From Roseovarius sp. ZX-A-9 (GTDB lineage Bacteria; Pseudomonadota; Alphaproteobacteria; Rhodobacterales; Rhodobacteraceae), in the NCBI RefSeq assembly GCF_028369135.1, contig NZ_JAPWHW010000025.1, forward strand, positions 1 through 50,933: a stretch of DNA of 50,933 nucleotides. The letters are read 5' to 3'. Below the pieces are notes generated by a model. The model ran no database searches. It was not told the origin of the DNA and saw only the letters and a list, made by a program, of their open reading frames with translations. This document shows positions 26,895 through 34,985 of this stretch, one piece after another. Positions within the stretch are counted from its first letter, which is position 1. Each line of letters starts with the position of its first letter. The position numbers and the translations under genes were made by a program.

Positions 26895-27646
26895 GCCTTC
26901 CCGATCAGGGGCGTCGAGGGGGCGGCCATGTCGCGCACCCCCATCGGGCCGGATGCGGCCGCCAAGGCGCCTGCCTGCGCGCCCAGTGCAAAGGCACGCG
27001 CCATGGCGGCGGGGTCGTCCGCCTCGGCCACGGCGGTGTTCAGCAAGACTGCGTCAAACCCCATTTCCATCGCCTGGGCGGCGTGGCTGGGCAGGCCAAG
27101 ACCCGCGTCGATCACCATGGCCACATCGGGAAAGGCTGCGCGCAGGGTGCGCAAGCCATGGATGTTGTTCAGCCCCATGCCCGACCCGATGGGAGCGCCC
27201 CAAGGCATGAGCACGCGGCAGCCGGCCTCGACCAGCCGTGCGGCCAGCACCTGGTCCTCGGTGGTGTAAGGGAACACCTTGAACCCGTCGGCACACAGCG
27301 CCTCTGCCGCCTCCAGCAGGCCGAAGGGATCAGGTTGCAGCGTGTCGGCATGGCCGATCACCTCCAGCTTGATCCAGTCGGTCCGGAAATACTCGCGCGC
27401 CATCTGCGCAGTCGTGATTGCCTCGCGCGCGGAATGGCAGCCGGCGGTGTTGGGCAGCAGATGCACGCCAAGCCCGCGCACCATGTCCCAGAAGGCCTGG
27501 CCCGCGCCTTGTTCACGGCGCAAGGACACCGTGGCGACCGATGCGCCGCTGCTGCGAAAGGCCGCCTCCATCGTTGCCGGCGAGGGGTAACGCGCCGTTC
27601 CCAGCATCATCGGCGTCTGCAGCGTCACGCCATAGAAATCGCGCAT
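26885..27646 (-). CDS. thiG: Thiazole synthase
   Basis: A 253-residue ThiG, near normal length. It condenses deoxyxylulose phosphate, the imine from glycine (made by ThiO) and ThiS-thiocarboxylate into the thiazole ring. Motifs: MLGTARYPSP (about 14-23), LLPNTAGCHSAREA (about 63-76), the catalytic-lysine stretch IKLEVIGH (about 91-98), VFPYTTEDQVLA (about 123), MPWGAPIGSGMG (about 145-156) and MVIDAGLGLPSHAAQAMEMG. It starts 3 bases after the thiS stop. Confidence 0.95.
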   Translation of the reverse strand: MRDFYGVTLQTPMMLGTARYPSPATMEAAFRSSGASVATVSLRREQGAGQAFWDMVRGLGVHLLPNTAGCHSAREAITTAQMAREYFRTDWIKLEVIGHADTLQPDPFGLLEAAEALCADGFKVFPYTTEDQVLAARLVEAGCRVLMPWGAPIGSGMGLNNIHGLRTLRAAFPDVAMVIDAGLGLPSHAAQAMEMGFDAVLLNTAVAEADDPAAMARAFALGAQAGALAAASGPMGVRDMAAPSTPLIGKAWL

Positions 27647-27649
27647 CGC

Positions 27650-27847
27650 TCAGCCCCCCTGCATCGCGGTTAGAACCTCGAGTCTGTCGCCAGGTGCAAG
27701 GGGCGTGTCGCACCGCGCCGCCGCAGGCACAAAGGTGCCGTTCAGCGCTGTGGCAACGCGCACTTCACTCCAGCCCAGTTCGGCCAGCGCTTTGGTCAGA
27801 TCCGTGGCGGCGATGTCGCGCTGCTCACCATTCACTTCAATCTTCAT
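27650..27847 (-). CDS. thiS: Sulfur carrier protein ThiS
   Basis: A 65-residue ubiquitin-like carrier ending in the required C-terminal Gly-Gly (AMQGG), which ThiF adenylates and which carries sulfur as a thiocarboxylate. It opens MKIEVNGEQRDI, and LNGTFVPAA and DRLEVLTAMQGG follow the family pattern. The start overlaps the thiO stop by 11 bases. Confidence 0.93.
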   Translation of the reverse strand: MKIEVNGEQRDIAATDLTKALAELGWSEVRVATALNGTFVPAAARCDTPLAPGDRLEVLTAMQGG

Positions 27848-28817
27848 GGAAAAGATCCCCCGTTCTGCCTGTGGAAAGAAATTCGGCCGCCTGTTCGGCC
27901 AGCGCTGGGGCCATTAGAAAACCGTGCCGAAACAAACCGTTGAGATGCAGGATGCGCCCGCGCTGGACCACCCGCGGTACATTGTCGGCAAAGGCGGGGC
28001 GCAGGTCTGCGCCCATTTCGAGAATCTCGGCCTCCGCGAAACGCGGGTCGAGCGCATAGGCCGCCGAAAGCAATTCCAGCGCCGAGCGTGCGGTCACGCC
28101 GCCGCGTGCCGCGGTTTCAATCTGGGTCGCGCCCAGCATGAACCGACCGCCCGCGCGCGGCACGACATAAAGCGGATGGCGCGGATGCAGCAACCGGATG
28201 GGGCGTGTCAGCGTGATTTCATCCGTGCGCAGCACAATCATTTCGCCGCGCACACCGCGCAACCCCGCCAGATCGCACCGCGCGGCCAGCCCGCGGCAGT
28301 CGATCACCGGGCCATCCAGCCCGCTCGGCTCGGCCCTGCCGGTTTCAATCGTGACGCCCGAGGTGGCGATCGCGTCCACCAGATCGATCAAAGCCTGCCG
28401 CGGATCGAGATGCGTTTCATCGGCAAAGTAAAGCCCGCGCCGATGTCGTCCGGCCAGATCGGATTCAAGCGCCGCGATAGCATCCGAGTCGCATGTCAAA
28501 TGCCCCTCGGTGCGCGCGGCAAATCGGTCCAGTTCGGCCCTGTCGCGTTCGGGCGCCAGAACAAGTGTGCCCTGTTCGCGAAGTTCCGTCACCTGCCTCC
28601 AGAGTGCCGCCGCCTTGCGCCCATGCGCCACGATCAATGGCTCGGCCAGGGCGCCTTCGCATTCGGGCGCCAACATACCCCCCGCCCACCAGGAACAACC
28701 ATGCGCGCCGGGCACGCCTGTCTGGTCGATCAGCCGAGGGCGCAGGCCGCGCGCAAGGCAGGATCGCGCCGCCCAGAGCCCCGCGACACCCGCGCCGATG
28801 ATCGTAACATCAGGCAT
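27837..28817 (-). CDS. thiO: FAD-dependent glycine oxidase ThiO
   Basis: A 326-residue D-amino-acid-oxidase-fold flavoprotein that oxidises glycine to the imine used by ThiG. It has an N-terminal dinucleotide motif VTIIGAGVAGLWAARSCLARG (about 4-24), a CSWWAGGMLAPE stretch (about 44-55) typical of ThiO, and the C-terminal region LNGLFRHGFLMAPALAEQAA. I chose the ATG at 28817 because it sits directly before the FAD motif; 15 further codons upstream are open. Its overlap with thiS fits a coupled operon. Confidence 0.9.
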   Translation of the reverse strand: MPDVTIIGAGVAGLWAARSCLARGLRPRLIDQTGVPGAHGCSWWAGGMLAPECEGALAEPLIVAHGRKAAALWRQVTELREQGTLVLAPERDRAELDRFAARTEGHLTCDSDAIAALESDLAGRHRRGLYFADETHLDPRQALIDLVDAIATSGVTIETGRAEPSGLDGPVIDCRGLAARCDLAGLRGVRGEMIVLRTDEITLTRPIRLLHPRHPLYVVPRAGGRFMLGATQIETAARGGVTARSALELLSAAYALDPRFAEAEILEMGADLRPAFADNVPRVVQRGRILHLNGLFRHGFLMAPALAEQAAEFLSTGRTGDLFHED

Positions 28818-28868
28818 CGCGCCAGACCGCATGGAAGTGATGGACTGGATCATGCCCGGCACCGATGT

Positions 28869-29084
28869 TCAGGCTGTCAGCGGCGGCGATTGCCGCTTGC
28901 TGATAGCTGTGACCGGCTCCACGGCTGTGACCGCGCGGGAGTTCTGTGCCGTGATCGCGGTGAGCACCCTTGCCCGGTAAACACCCAGGGCGCTGAAGGT
29001 CTTGAGATCGGCCTGAATCCCGGCCCCGCCACCGCTGTCTGAGCTCGCTACGGTCAACGCTTGAAACGCCATATGCGCCCCCAT
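28869..29084 (-). pseudogene. thiD: thiD (HMP kinase) truncated fragment
   Basis: The first ~57 codons match ThiD: ALTVASSDSGGGAGIQADLK, TFSALGVYRARVLTAITAQN and SRAVTAVEPV. A frame change follows, and the frame stops after 71 residues against about 260 in intact HMP/HMP-P kinase. An alternative frame continues for a few family-like residues (QQAAIAAADSLN) and then runs into thiO. It sits directly behind the TPP riboswitch as the first gene of the operon. The kinase must come from elsewhere in the genome if the pathway works. Confidence 0.85.
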
Positions 29085-29148
29085 TCACAAAAAGGCCATT
29101 TACGTGGAGGGTACAGAAAAGCTTCAGTGGCGTGTGCCAAGCCTGTGT

Positions 29149-29226
29149 TCCGTTCCCTACGCCGGTATGACCCGGATCAGGTTCGATGGGTCGGCTTTCG
29201 CCTCTCAGCCATGACGGCACCCCAAC
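29149..29226 (-). promoter_or_regulatory. TPP riboswitch (THI element)
   Basis: Read on the minus strand, the aptamer contains GGCTGAGAGG (pyrimidine-sensing J3-2/P3 side; CTGAGA is the family hallmark), then ACCCATCGAACCTGATCCGG, and GTCATACCGGCGTAGGGAAC (the CCTGAtC..GGxxAATACCGGCGTAGGGA hallmark). It lies about 65 bases upstream of the thiD fragment and would switch off the thiamine operon when thiamine pyrophosphate is plentiful. The expression platform was not resolved. Confidence 0.93.
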
Positions 29227-29376
29227 GGATTGGGACATGGCTATTAGCCAGCGAACCACGAGTCAACGAGATTGTCTGCGACAGCATATCGCGTGACGGA
29301 GATGGGGTGGATGCCGTTCTCACCAGACGGCATCACCACGTGAGACGCTTGCAGTGCTGGAAGCGCTCGTGGGGTT

Positions 29377-29630
29377 GACCTGAGCCCCAAGTTCCCTCCA
29401 GCTTTGCGCGGAGCCCTTGGGGTCATGCTCTGCTACCTATGTGTCCACGTGGCAGGGCTTCATTTATGTGGCTTTTGTCATCGACACGTTTGCCGACCGC
29501 ATCGTGGGCTGGCGGCTCTCGCGGTCGGCCAAAACGGACTTTGTTCTCGATGCCCTTGAACAGGCCCTGCACGATCGACGGCCCATCCAGAAAAGCGGAT
29601 TGGTTCATCACTCGGATCGCCCCTCTTGTC
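29377..29630 (+). pseudogene. IS3-family OrfB internal fragment
   Basis: From about 29430 the plus strand reads TYVSTWQGFIYVAFVIDTFA, then DRIVGWRLSRSAKTDFVLDA, LEQALHDRRPIQKSGLVHHS, and DR at about 29625. This is the core of the IS3-type DDE integrase (rve) including the DTFADRIVGW region. The N- and C-terminal parts are missing. TTGACCTGAGCCCCAAGTTC at 29376-29395 looks like an IS end, so the remnant may retain one terminus with an internal deletion. Confidence 0.75.
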
Positions 29631-29843
29631 TTATGGCTTTTGGTGGCTCTCGATGCAAAAGGGAGCCACCGTCCGGCACGGCATTTATGCCGGGCGGTGG
29701 CGGGGGTCGGACCGTTCCCCTCTTGGTCATTCCGGACCGTCTATGAGTAGGGTCGCCCCCGTCTTTTCTACTGACCTGAACGGATACTTGGGCCTCGTTT
29801 TCAGCGAAGGGCCCGCATGACAAGACAAGGTGAGGAAAAGACG

Positions 29844-29990
29844 ATGAACGATACCATTGGACTGGATATTTCCAAAAGCCGGCTGGATGTCTATTGGCTT
29901 GCCAATGACGAGCACCGGCAGTTCAGCAATGACCGGGCGGGCGTGAAGGCGCTTGCCGTCTGGGCGCGGAAGGGCGGGATTGCGCAGGAA
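29844..29990 (+). pseudogene. IS110-family transposase N-terminal fragment (first copy)
   Basis: The ATG at 29844 opens MNDTIGLDISKSRLDVYWLA and then NDEHRQFSNDRAGVKALAVW: the RuvC-like DEDD N terminus of IS110 transposases, with the first Asp in IGLDISK. Family similarity fades after about 50 codons, though the frame stays open toward 30120. It ends just before the response regulator stop codon (30136). Confidence 0.75.
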
Positions 29991-30135
29991 GTCTTGGCGG
30001 GGGCCCATTCCGCCATCCCGCGGCTCGCGCCGTATCTCGATGGGCTCCGCTGGGTGTTCTTCGCAGTGATGCTCGACGGCATCGCGGTCACGAACTACGC
30101 CCGCTGGGATGGTTGCAGCGAGGACGGAGGTGAAC

Positions 30136-31179
30136 CTACACTGGCTCGATCATCATCGGGCCGACGAGGATCAGGGCGACGAGATCGGTCTGCCGGTTGG
30201 TGCCCGTTTTCTGGAAAAGGTTGCGCGTGTGAAAGGCGATGGTGGTTTGGGATACGCCTAATTCGGCCGCGGCATCCGCTGGGCGGGCACCGGCCGCAAG
30301 GGCGGCGGCGACACGGGTTTCGGTGGGCGTCAGCCCGAAAAGATCGGCCAGCAACGGCGCCGAGACCCGCCGTTCTTGGGCAGGGGGCGACAGGAATACG
30401 GCGACATGGGGCAGGGTTTCGGACGTTCCGCAGGTCTCAGGCAGGGCGCAGACCAGCGCCGAGACCGTTAGCGCATCGGTGGCGCGCTCCAGCATCACCC
30501 CGGTTATCTTTCCTGAGCCAGCGCGGGCTGCGTCCAGCGCTTCGGATATTGCGTCGCGTAGTGCGCCGTCGCCGGGGGCGATGGTAGCTCTGACGGTACC
30601 CTGACGCAAGGTCACGAATTCGCGCGCGTCGGCCATGCTGCGCGCCGTGTAGTTGACATGAAGCACGCGGCCGCCGCCGTCCAGCAGCACTACTCCGAGC
30701 GCAATCAGGTCGAGCGCGCGCTCGGCGCCGTCCTGCGACAGACCGAAAAGCGCCTCCCGCAGGCGGGCGATCTCGCCGCCGTCGCTTTCGCGTATGCGCG
30801 CGACCTGGCGCAGTCGGGCGGCGACCGTGGCCAGCATTAGATCATAGTCCACCGGCTTCACAAGGTAGTCGTCGGCGCCCATGAGCTTGCCTTCGACCAT
30901 GTCGCGGGGCTCGGAAAGCGCTGTGAGAAAGACGAACGGTGTTGCGGCAAGCTCTGGCCAGTCCGCGCGCAGCGCCGAGAGCAACCCGTAGCCGTCGAGT
31001 TCCGGCATGGTGATGTCGCAGAGCACCAGATCGGGTGCCGCATCTACAAGCAGTGCCAGCGCCGCTGCGCCGTCCGGGGCGGCAAGGGTACGATAGCCGG
31101 CCTCCTGCAGTTCCTCGACGATATCGGAACGCAGAGCGGCCTCGTCCTCGACCACAAGAATCAGGGCTGGGGCGGTCAT
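30136..31179 (-). CDS. Response regulator with LuxR-type HTH output
   Basis: A 347-residue two-component response regulator. The receiver domain has acidic residues E11/D12 (VVEDEAAL), phosphoacceptor D55 (VLCDITMPELDG), T86 and K108 (DDYLVKPVD). A linker or PAS-like middle segment (ALDLIALGVVLLDGGGRVLH) is followed by the LuxR/GerE helix-turn-helix (FGLTPTETRVAAALAAGARP, then GVSQTTIAFHTRNLFQKTGT). The ATG at 31179 overlaps the sensor kinase stop (ATGA), so the two are made together. It probably controls the divergent envelope gene cluster starting at 33.5 kb; that target is inferred from position only. Confidence 0.9.
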   Translation of the reverse strand: MTAPALILVVEDEAALRSDIVEELQEAGYRTLAAPDGAAALALLVDAAPDLVLCDITMPELDGYGLLSALRADWPELAATPFVFLTALSEPRDMVEGKLMGADDYLVKPVDYDLMLATVAARLRQVARIRESDGGEIARLREALFGLSQDGAERALDLIALGVVLLDGGGRVLHVNYTARSMADAREFVTLRQGTVRATIAPGDGALRDAISEALDAARAGSGKITGVMLERATDALTVSALVCALPETCGTSETLPHVAVFLSPPAQERRVSAPLLADLFGLTPTETRVAAALAAGARPADAAAELGVSQTTIAFHTRNLFQKTGTNRQTDLVALILVGPMMIEPV

Positions 31180-32927
31180 GGTGCGGTGCCTTCGGCTTGC
31201 GGCAGCGTCAGGCGGAAGACCGTTTCGCCGTCGCCCGGCAGCAGCACAAGGTCGCCCCCCTGCATCCGTGCCAGCGTACGCGCGATGAACAGCCCCACGC
31301 CGGTGCCAGGCGCGGCGGTGCTGTTGGCACCGCGGAAATTGCGCTCGAAAAGACGCGCCCGATCCGAAAGCGGGATGGGTGCGCCTCCGTTCGTGACCTC
31401 GCAGTGCAAGCCCTGACAATCTAGGTCGAGCGTGACCGAGACTTCCGAGCCGCCGGGCGCATAGGTCACGGCATTCGAGACCAGGTTCTTCAGCACCTGT
31501 TCGGCATAAGCCGGATCGCAGAGGGCGGGCGCGTACTCGCGCACGATCACGCGGATGCGCGCATCCGGGGTGGCCGCGCGCTGCTGTTCGCAGACGTCGG
31601 CGAGGATCGGCACGAGATCGCAGCGCTCGCGACGGGCGCCGACCTCGCCGGCCTCGATTCGCGCGGCGTCGAGCGTGCTCTCGACCAGACGCGTCAGCCC
31701 CGCAATGGCACTGCGCGCGCGGGTGGCGCGTTCCGCCATCTCGTTAGCATCCGCACGATTGCCGCGCCGGATCAACCGTTGCAGCGCGGAATCGGCAATC
31801 GCAAGCGGCGTGCGGAACTGATGCGAGATCATTGCGGCGAAGTTCCGATAGAGATCGGCCGCTGATCGTTCTCGGCGCAGAGCGTCATCCAGTTCGCGCG
31901 TGCGCTCGACGACCAGTTGTTCCAGCCGCTCGCGCAACTCGGCGTCTCGGCGCTCGGCTGCGTGCCGGTCGCTGGCGTCTTGCATGAACAGAATCGCGCC
32001 GACGATGCCGGTCTCGTCGCGCATTGGGAAGGCGCGCAGATCGACATGGATCGGTACCTCTCCGGCGTCGCGGAACAGGGGGCGCAGCAGCAGTTGTCCC
32101 GGCTCTCCCGCGAGCGCATCGGCCAGCCTGTCGCGGACGGCGGCGATGGCGAAGAAGCCCGCCACATCGGACAGAGAACGCCCTACCGCTTGCTGCGCCG
32201 GCTGACCCACCAGATCGGCCATCGCGTCGTTCCACAGCGTGCACTGCCCGGTCGCATCGACTGCCGCGATGCCTTCGCCGCTCGACGCGATCAACAGCCC
32301 CGAGAAATCGCGTGCGCGCCGCAGCATGCGATTGTGCTGGCGCGAATTGCGTAAGGCGAGCACAAGCGCCGCTGTCAGCACCGCACCCGCGGCCATGACC
32401 CCGATCAGTGCGACGATGGTCTTCTGCAACTGCCCGCGATAACTTTCAAGCCGCTCGCCGAGCTCATCCCATTCTGCAATCATCGTCTTGTTGGCTGCCC
32501 TTGCGAAAAACGGTGGAAAGAGAGCTAGCGACGCTTGCAACTGGGCCGGTGTCATCTGCTGCGGCGCGACTGTTTCGAGTCGCGTGGTCAACTGGTCCAG
32601 ATCCTCACCCAAGCCGATACGTTCAACAAAACGGCGCTGGGGGCCTTCGTTCAACAGCGCGACCCGGCTTCGCAAGATGTCAAGACGCAGGGCGATGTCG
32701 GCTTCCTGTGCCCTGTCCAGTTCTGCCAGAAGGGCGGCTTCGCGTAGGCGCCGGGCCGCCGCCTCGCTTTCGTGCATGACCCAAAGCATGTTCTGTTCGG
32801 CCTCCACACGCATGTCAGCCTCGATCCGGATCATCCGCTGCAGCGAAACCGTCAACAGCAGCGTGAAGACAACCACGGCTACGATGGGCAGCGCCAGCCA
32901 GAGAACAGAACCGCCGGGACGCTTCAT
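31176..32927 (-). CDS. Membrane sensor histidine kinase
   Basis: A 583-residue kinase from the ATG at 32927 (overlapping the upstream stop as ATGA). Two transmembrane helices (about 8-28 and 170-192) flank a ~140-residue helical periplasmic domain. A PAS domain follows (FSGLLIASSGEGIAAVDATG, about 209-320), then a coiled coil and the HisKA H-box FAAMISHQFRTPLA with phospho-His at about 369. The HATPase has an N-box LKNLVSNAVTYAPG (about 479-492) and a G-box GTGVGLFIARTL. It partners with the response regulator downstream, and probably with the periplasmic protein encoded upstream as a signal-input partner. Confidence 0.92.
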   Translation of the reverse strand: MKRPGGSVLWLALPIVAVVVFTLLLTVSLQRMIRIEADMRVEAEQNMLWVMHESEAAARRLREAALLAELDRAQEADIALRLDILRSRVALLNEGPQRRFVERIGLGEDLDQLTTRLETVAPQQMTPAQLQASLALFPPFFARAANKTMIAEWDELGERLESYRGQLQKTIVALIGVMAAGAVLTAALVLALRNSRQHNRMLRRARDFSGLLIASSGEGIAAVDATGQCTLWNDAMADLVGQPAQQAVGRSLSDVAGFFAIAAVRDRLADALAGEPGQLLLRPLFRDAGEVPIHVDLRAFPMRDETGIVGAILFMQDASDRHAAERRDAELRERLEQLVVERTRELDDALRRERSAADLYRNFAAMISHQFRTPLAIADSALQRLIRRGNRADANEMAERATRARSAIAGLTRLVESTLDAARIEAGEVGARRERCDLVPILADVCEQQRAATPDARIRVIVREYAPALCDPAYAEQVLKNLVSNAVTYAPGGSEVSVTLDLDCQGLHCEVTNGGAPIPLSDRARLFERNFRGANSTAAPGTGVGLFIARTLARMQGGDLVLLPGDGETVFRLTLPQAEGTAP

Positions 32928-33397
32928 CGGATGTCGAGTCCGGAAAGGTGCCAGACCCACCGATAATCAAAGCGGATGTCTTGCAATTCTGAATGATCAT
33001 CGCGCGGATAGACAATCCAGAGAGGACCTTTGTCTGCCCGCTCGAGCTGCTTGCCGTCCATGGCATAGGCTACGATCACATCATAGTCGCGGAAATCCGA
33101 CACGGGAATCTCCACGACGTAATCGTTGAGAGCCGTCGCCGTGACGGTATCGCCCCGCGCCTCTACCTTGTGAAGCAGGTCGCGCATCAAGAAACCGGTG
33201 AAGCGATGCCTTCCGTCTGTCACGACTGTCGAGGTTTCGAGTGTCGTCTGCGGCAAATCCCGCAGTGTTTCGAGATCAAATTCCACTACGCCGCCGGCAA
33301 TGGTGCCGGTGACGCGCAAGACCGGGGGCGCATCGCCGGCCTCAAGTGGTGCCGCAAGAAGACTTGTCACAAGGAATATCGCCGCCCTGCTTCGCAT
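32924..33397 (-). CDS. Exported protein resembling a molybdopterin-binding oxidoreductase domain
   Basis: A 157-residue exported protein (signal peptide MRSRAAIFLVTSLLAAPLEA, start ATG 33397). Mature motifs include VEFDLETLRDLPQ, GRHRFTGFLMRDLL, NDYVVEIPVSDF and GPLWIVYPRDDHSELQDIRF. These match the small oxidoreductase molybdopterin-binding-domain proteins often found next to sensor kinases. The Cys that would ligate molybdenum in true sulfite-oxidase-type enzymes is absent, so a sensory or structural role is more likely than catalysis. Its stop overlaps the kinase start, so it is probably the periplasmic input of the kinase. Confidence 0.7.
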   Translation of the reverse strand: MRSRAAIFLVTSLLAAPLEAGDAPPVLRVTGTIAGGVVEFDLETLRDLPQTTLETSTVVTDGRHRFTGFLMRDLLHKVEARGDTVTATALNDYVVEIPVSDFRDYDVIVAYAMDGKQLERADKGPLWIVYPRDDHSELQDIRFDYRWVWHLSGLDIR

Positions 33398-33560
33398 GTT
33401 GACCTCCGGTTTCCGCATCCAGATCCGCGTCGCGGAGTTAACCAGTAAATATCTTAGCCTTCAAATAATTGATCCGCCCCGTGCAAACGAACGGGGCGCC
33501 GCCCGGACAAGTGCTGCAATGTCCGGCAAAGGCAAGGAAACGGTGGTGAAGGTGCAAGTT

Positions 33561-33935
33561 ATGGGCCTGTCTGGAACAAGAAAGATCGTCGCACCAGCCC
33601 TGGGCGTGGTGCTGCTCGTTTTGTCAGGGTGCGGCACGCCCGAGTACCGCGTCGAGCGTACGCAATGCGAGGCCGAGTGGATGTTGAAGATCCCGCCCGT
33701 GCATCGACAGCAACCGGTCACGAAGTATCGCAGCGAACGGCGCCCGACGGGCGAGACGAAATGCGAAACGACTGGCGTGACCACGCTCTGCCAACCGGTG
33801 ATGGAGACGGTATCGGTGCCCTACCAGACGATCGAAACGGTGGATATCCGCAAGACGCAGCGCGACGCGCAGATCGCGGCCTGCGCCGCGCGGGCCTGTG
33901 CGGCGAGATACGGCAACAGCAAATGCGAGACATGA
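33561..33935 (+). CDS. Small Cys-rich lipoprotein, first gene of envelope cluster
   Basis: A 124-residue lipoprotein. From the ATG at 33561 (GAAGG upstream) it has a signal peptide with lipobox LSGC (Cys at about residue 24). The mature part is Cys-, Arg- and Thr-rich (QCEAEWM, TKCETTGVTTLCQPVMETVS, ACAARACAARYG, SKCET), with seven or so cysteines likely paired in disulfides. No family is recognised. It lies 46 bases ahead of a membrane protein gene on the same strand and starts opposite the two-component operon, so the shared promoter region is 33398-33560. Confidence 0.65.
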   Translation: MGLSGTRKIVAPALGVVLLVLSGCGTPEYRVERTQCEAEWMLKIPPVHRQQPVTKYRSERRPTGETKCETTGVTTLCQPVMETVSVPYQTIETVDIRKTQRDAQIAACAARACAARYGNSKCET

Positions 33936-33980
33936 CGCCTAGTCCCGGTTGGCCGACGACTTTTCGAAGAGGGATTTGAA

Positions 33981-34964
33981 ATGTGGGATTTCAGTATCGG
34001 CGGTGCGCTGGGGATGATGGGGCGGACGCTTCCGTTCATTCTTCTGCGGATCGCCGTGTATTTCGGCATCGCGCTGGGTTACATCCTTGTCACGGGTACA
34101 GGTGCCAGCATCGGTTGGGGCATCGGCGGTTTCGGTGATGAGGAGTTTCGCGCCACGACCACGATGTGGGGCGGTTTCGCAGGCTTCGGCATCTTCGGGG
34201 CGCTCATGTACTGGGCGCGCGAATACATTCTCTACATCGTCAAGGCGGGCCACATCGCTGTGCTGGTCGAGATGATTGACGGCAAAGTGTTGCCTGAGGG
34301 GCGCGGCCAGATCGGCCATGCTGCAGCAGAGGTCAGGCAGCGATTTCCGCAGGCCAGCCTGCTCTTCGTGATGGATCAGTTGGTTAAGGGCGTGATCCGG
34401 GCGATCTCGGGCCTTGCGCGCGGCCTGCTGACCGTGCTGCCGGTGACGGGCGCCCAGCAACTTGCGGCGATCCTGTCGGCCTTCCTGCGCGTTGCGGTGG
34501 GCTTCGTCGATGAGGTGATTCTCGCCCACATCATCCGCACGCGATCGGACAATGCCTGGGAGACGGCGCGCGAGGCGCTCGTGCTCTACGGGCAGAACTG
34601 GAAACCTATGCTGAAGAATGCGGCTTGGCTGGCGATCATCGTTTATGGTCTGGGGTTTCTGGTGTTCCTGCTCATGCTCGCGCCGGCGGCGCTGGTCGTC
34701 TATCTGATGCCTGGCGCCTGGGCTGCGGGCGGCGTGGTTTTCGCGCTGCTTTTCGCCTGGGCGGTCAAGGCCGCGCTGCTTGAACCCTTCGCTATCGCCT
34801 GCATGATGCAGGTATTTTTCCGCACAATCGAAGGCCAACAGCCGGACCCCGAATGGGATGCGCGCCTAGAACAAATGTCGGCCAAGTTTCGCAATCTGAA
34901 GGAACGCGCCCTTGGGGCGCGCGGAAAGGTGATGCCTGATAATTCACCGCACTCAGTGGCTTAG
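33981..34964 (+). CDS. Polytopic inner-membrane protein in VWA cluster
   Basis: A 327-residue membrane protein with about five hydrophobic segments: LPFILLRIAVYFGIALGYI (about 17-35), WGGFAGFGIFGALMYWA (62-78), ILYIVKAGHIAVLVEMI (84-100), AAWLAIIVYGLGFLVFLLML and WAAGGVVFALLFAWAVKAAL. Between them are amphipathic helices including FVDEVILAHIIRTRSDNAWE and LVLYGQNWKPMLKNA. The C-terminal tail is charged and cytosolic. The layout resembles DUF6159-type membrane proteins and the second membrane protein of this cluster at 39102. No known function. Confidence 0.65.
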   Translation: MWDFSIGGALGMMGRTLPFILLRIAVYFGIALGYILVTGTGASIGWGIGGFGDEEFRATTTMWGGFAGFGIFGALMYWAREYILYIVKAGHIAVLVEMIDGKVLPEGRGQIGHAAAEVRQRFPQASLLFVMDQLVKGVIRAISGLARGLLTVLPVTGAQQLAAILSAFLRVAVGFVDEVILAHIIRTRSDNAWETAREALVLYGQNWKPMLKNAAWLAIIVYGLGFLVFLLMLAPAALVVYLMPGAWAAGGVVFALLFAWAVKAALLEPFAIACMMQVFFRTIEGQQPDPEWDARLEQMSAKFRNLKERALGARGKVMPDNSPHSVA

Positions 34965-34985
34965 AAAAAGCGTTTGGAAGATGAC

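Noticed and set aside
33939..34838. A 299-codon minus-strand frame
   Set aside because: Antisense of the membrane protein gene at 33981, which has real transmembrane segments.
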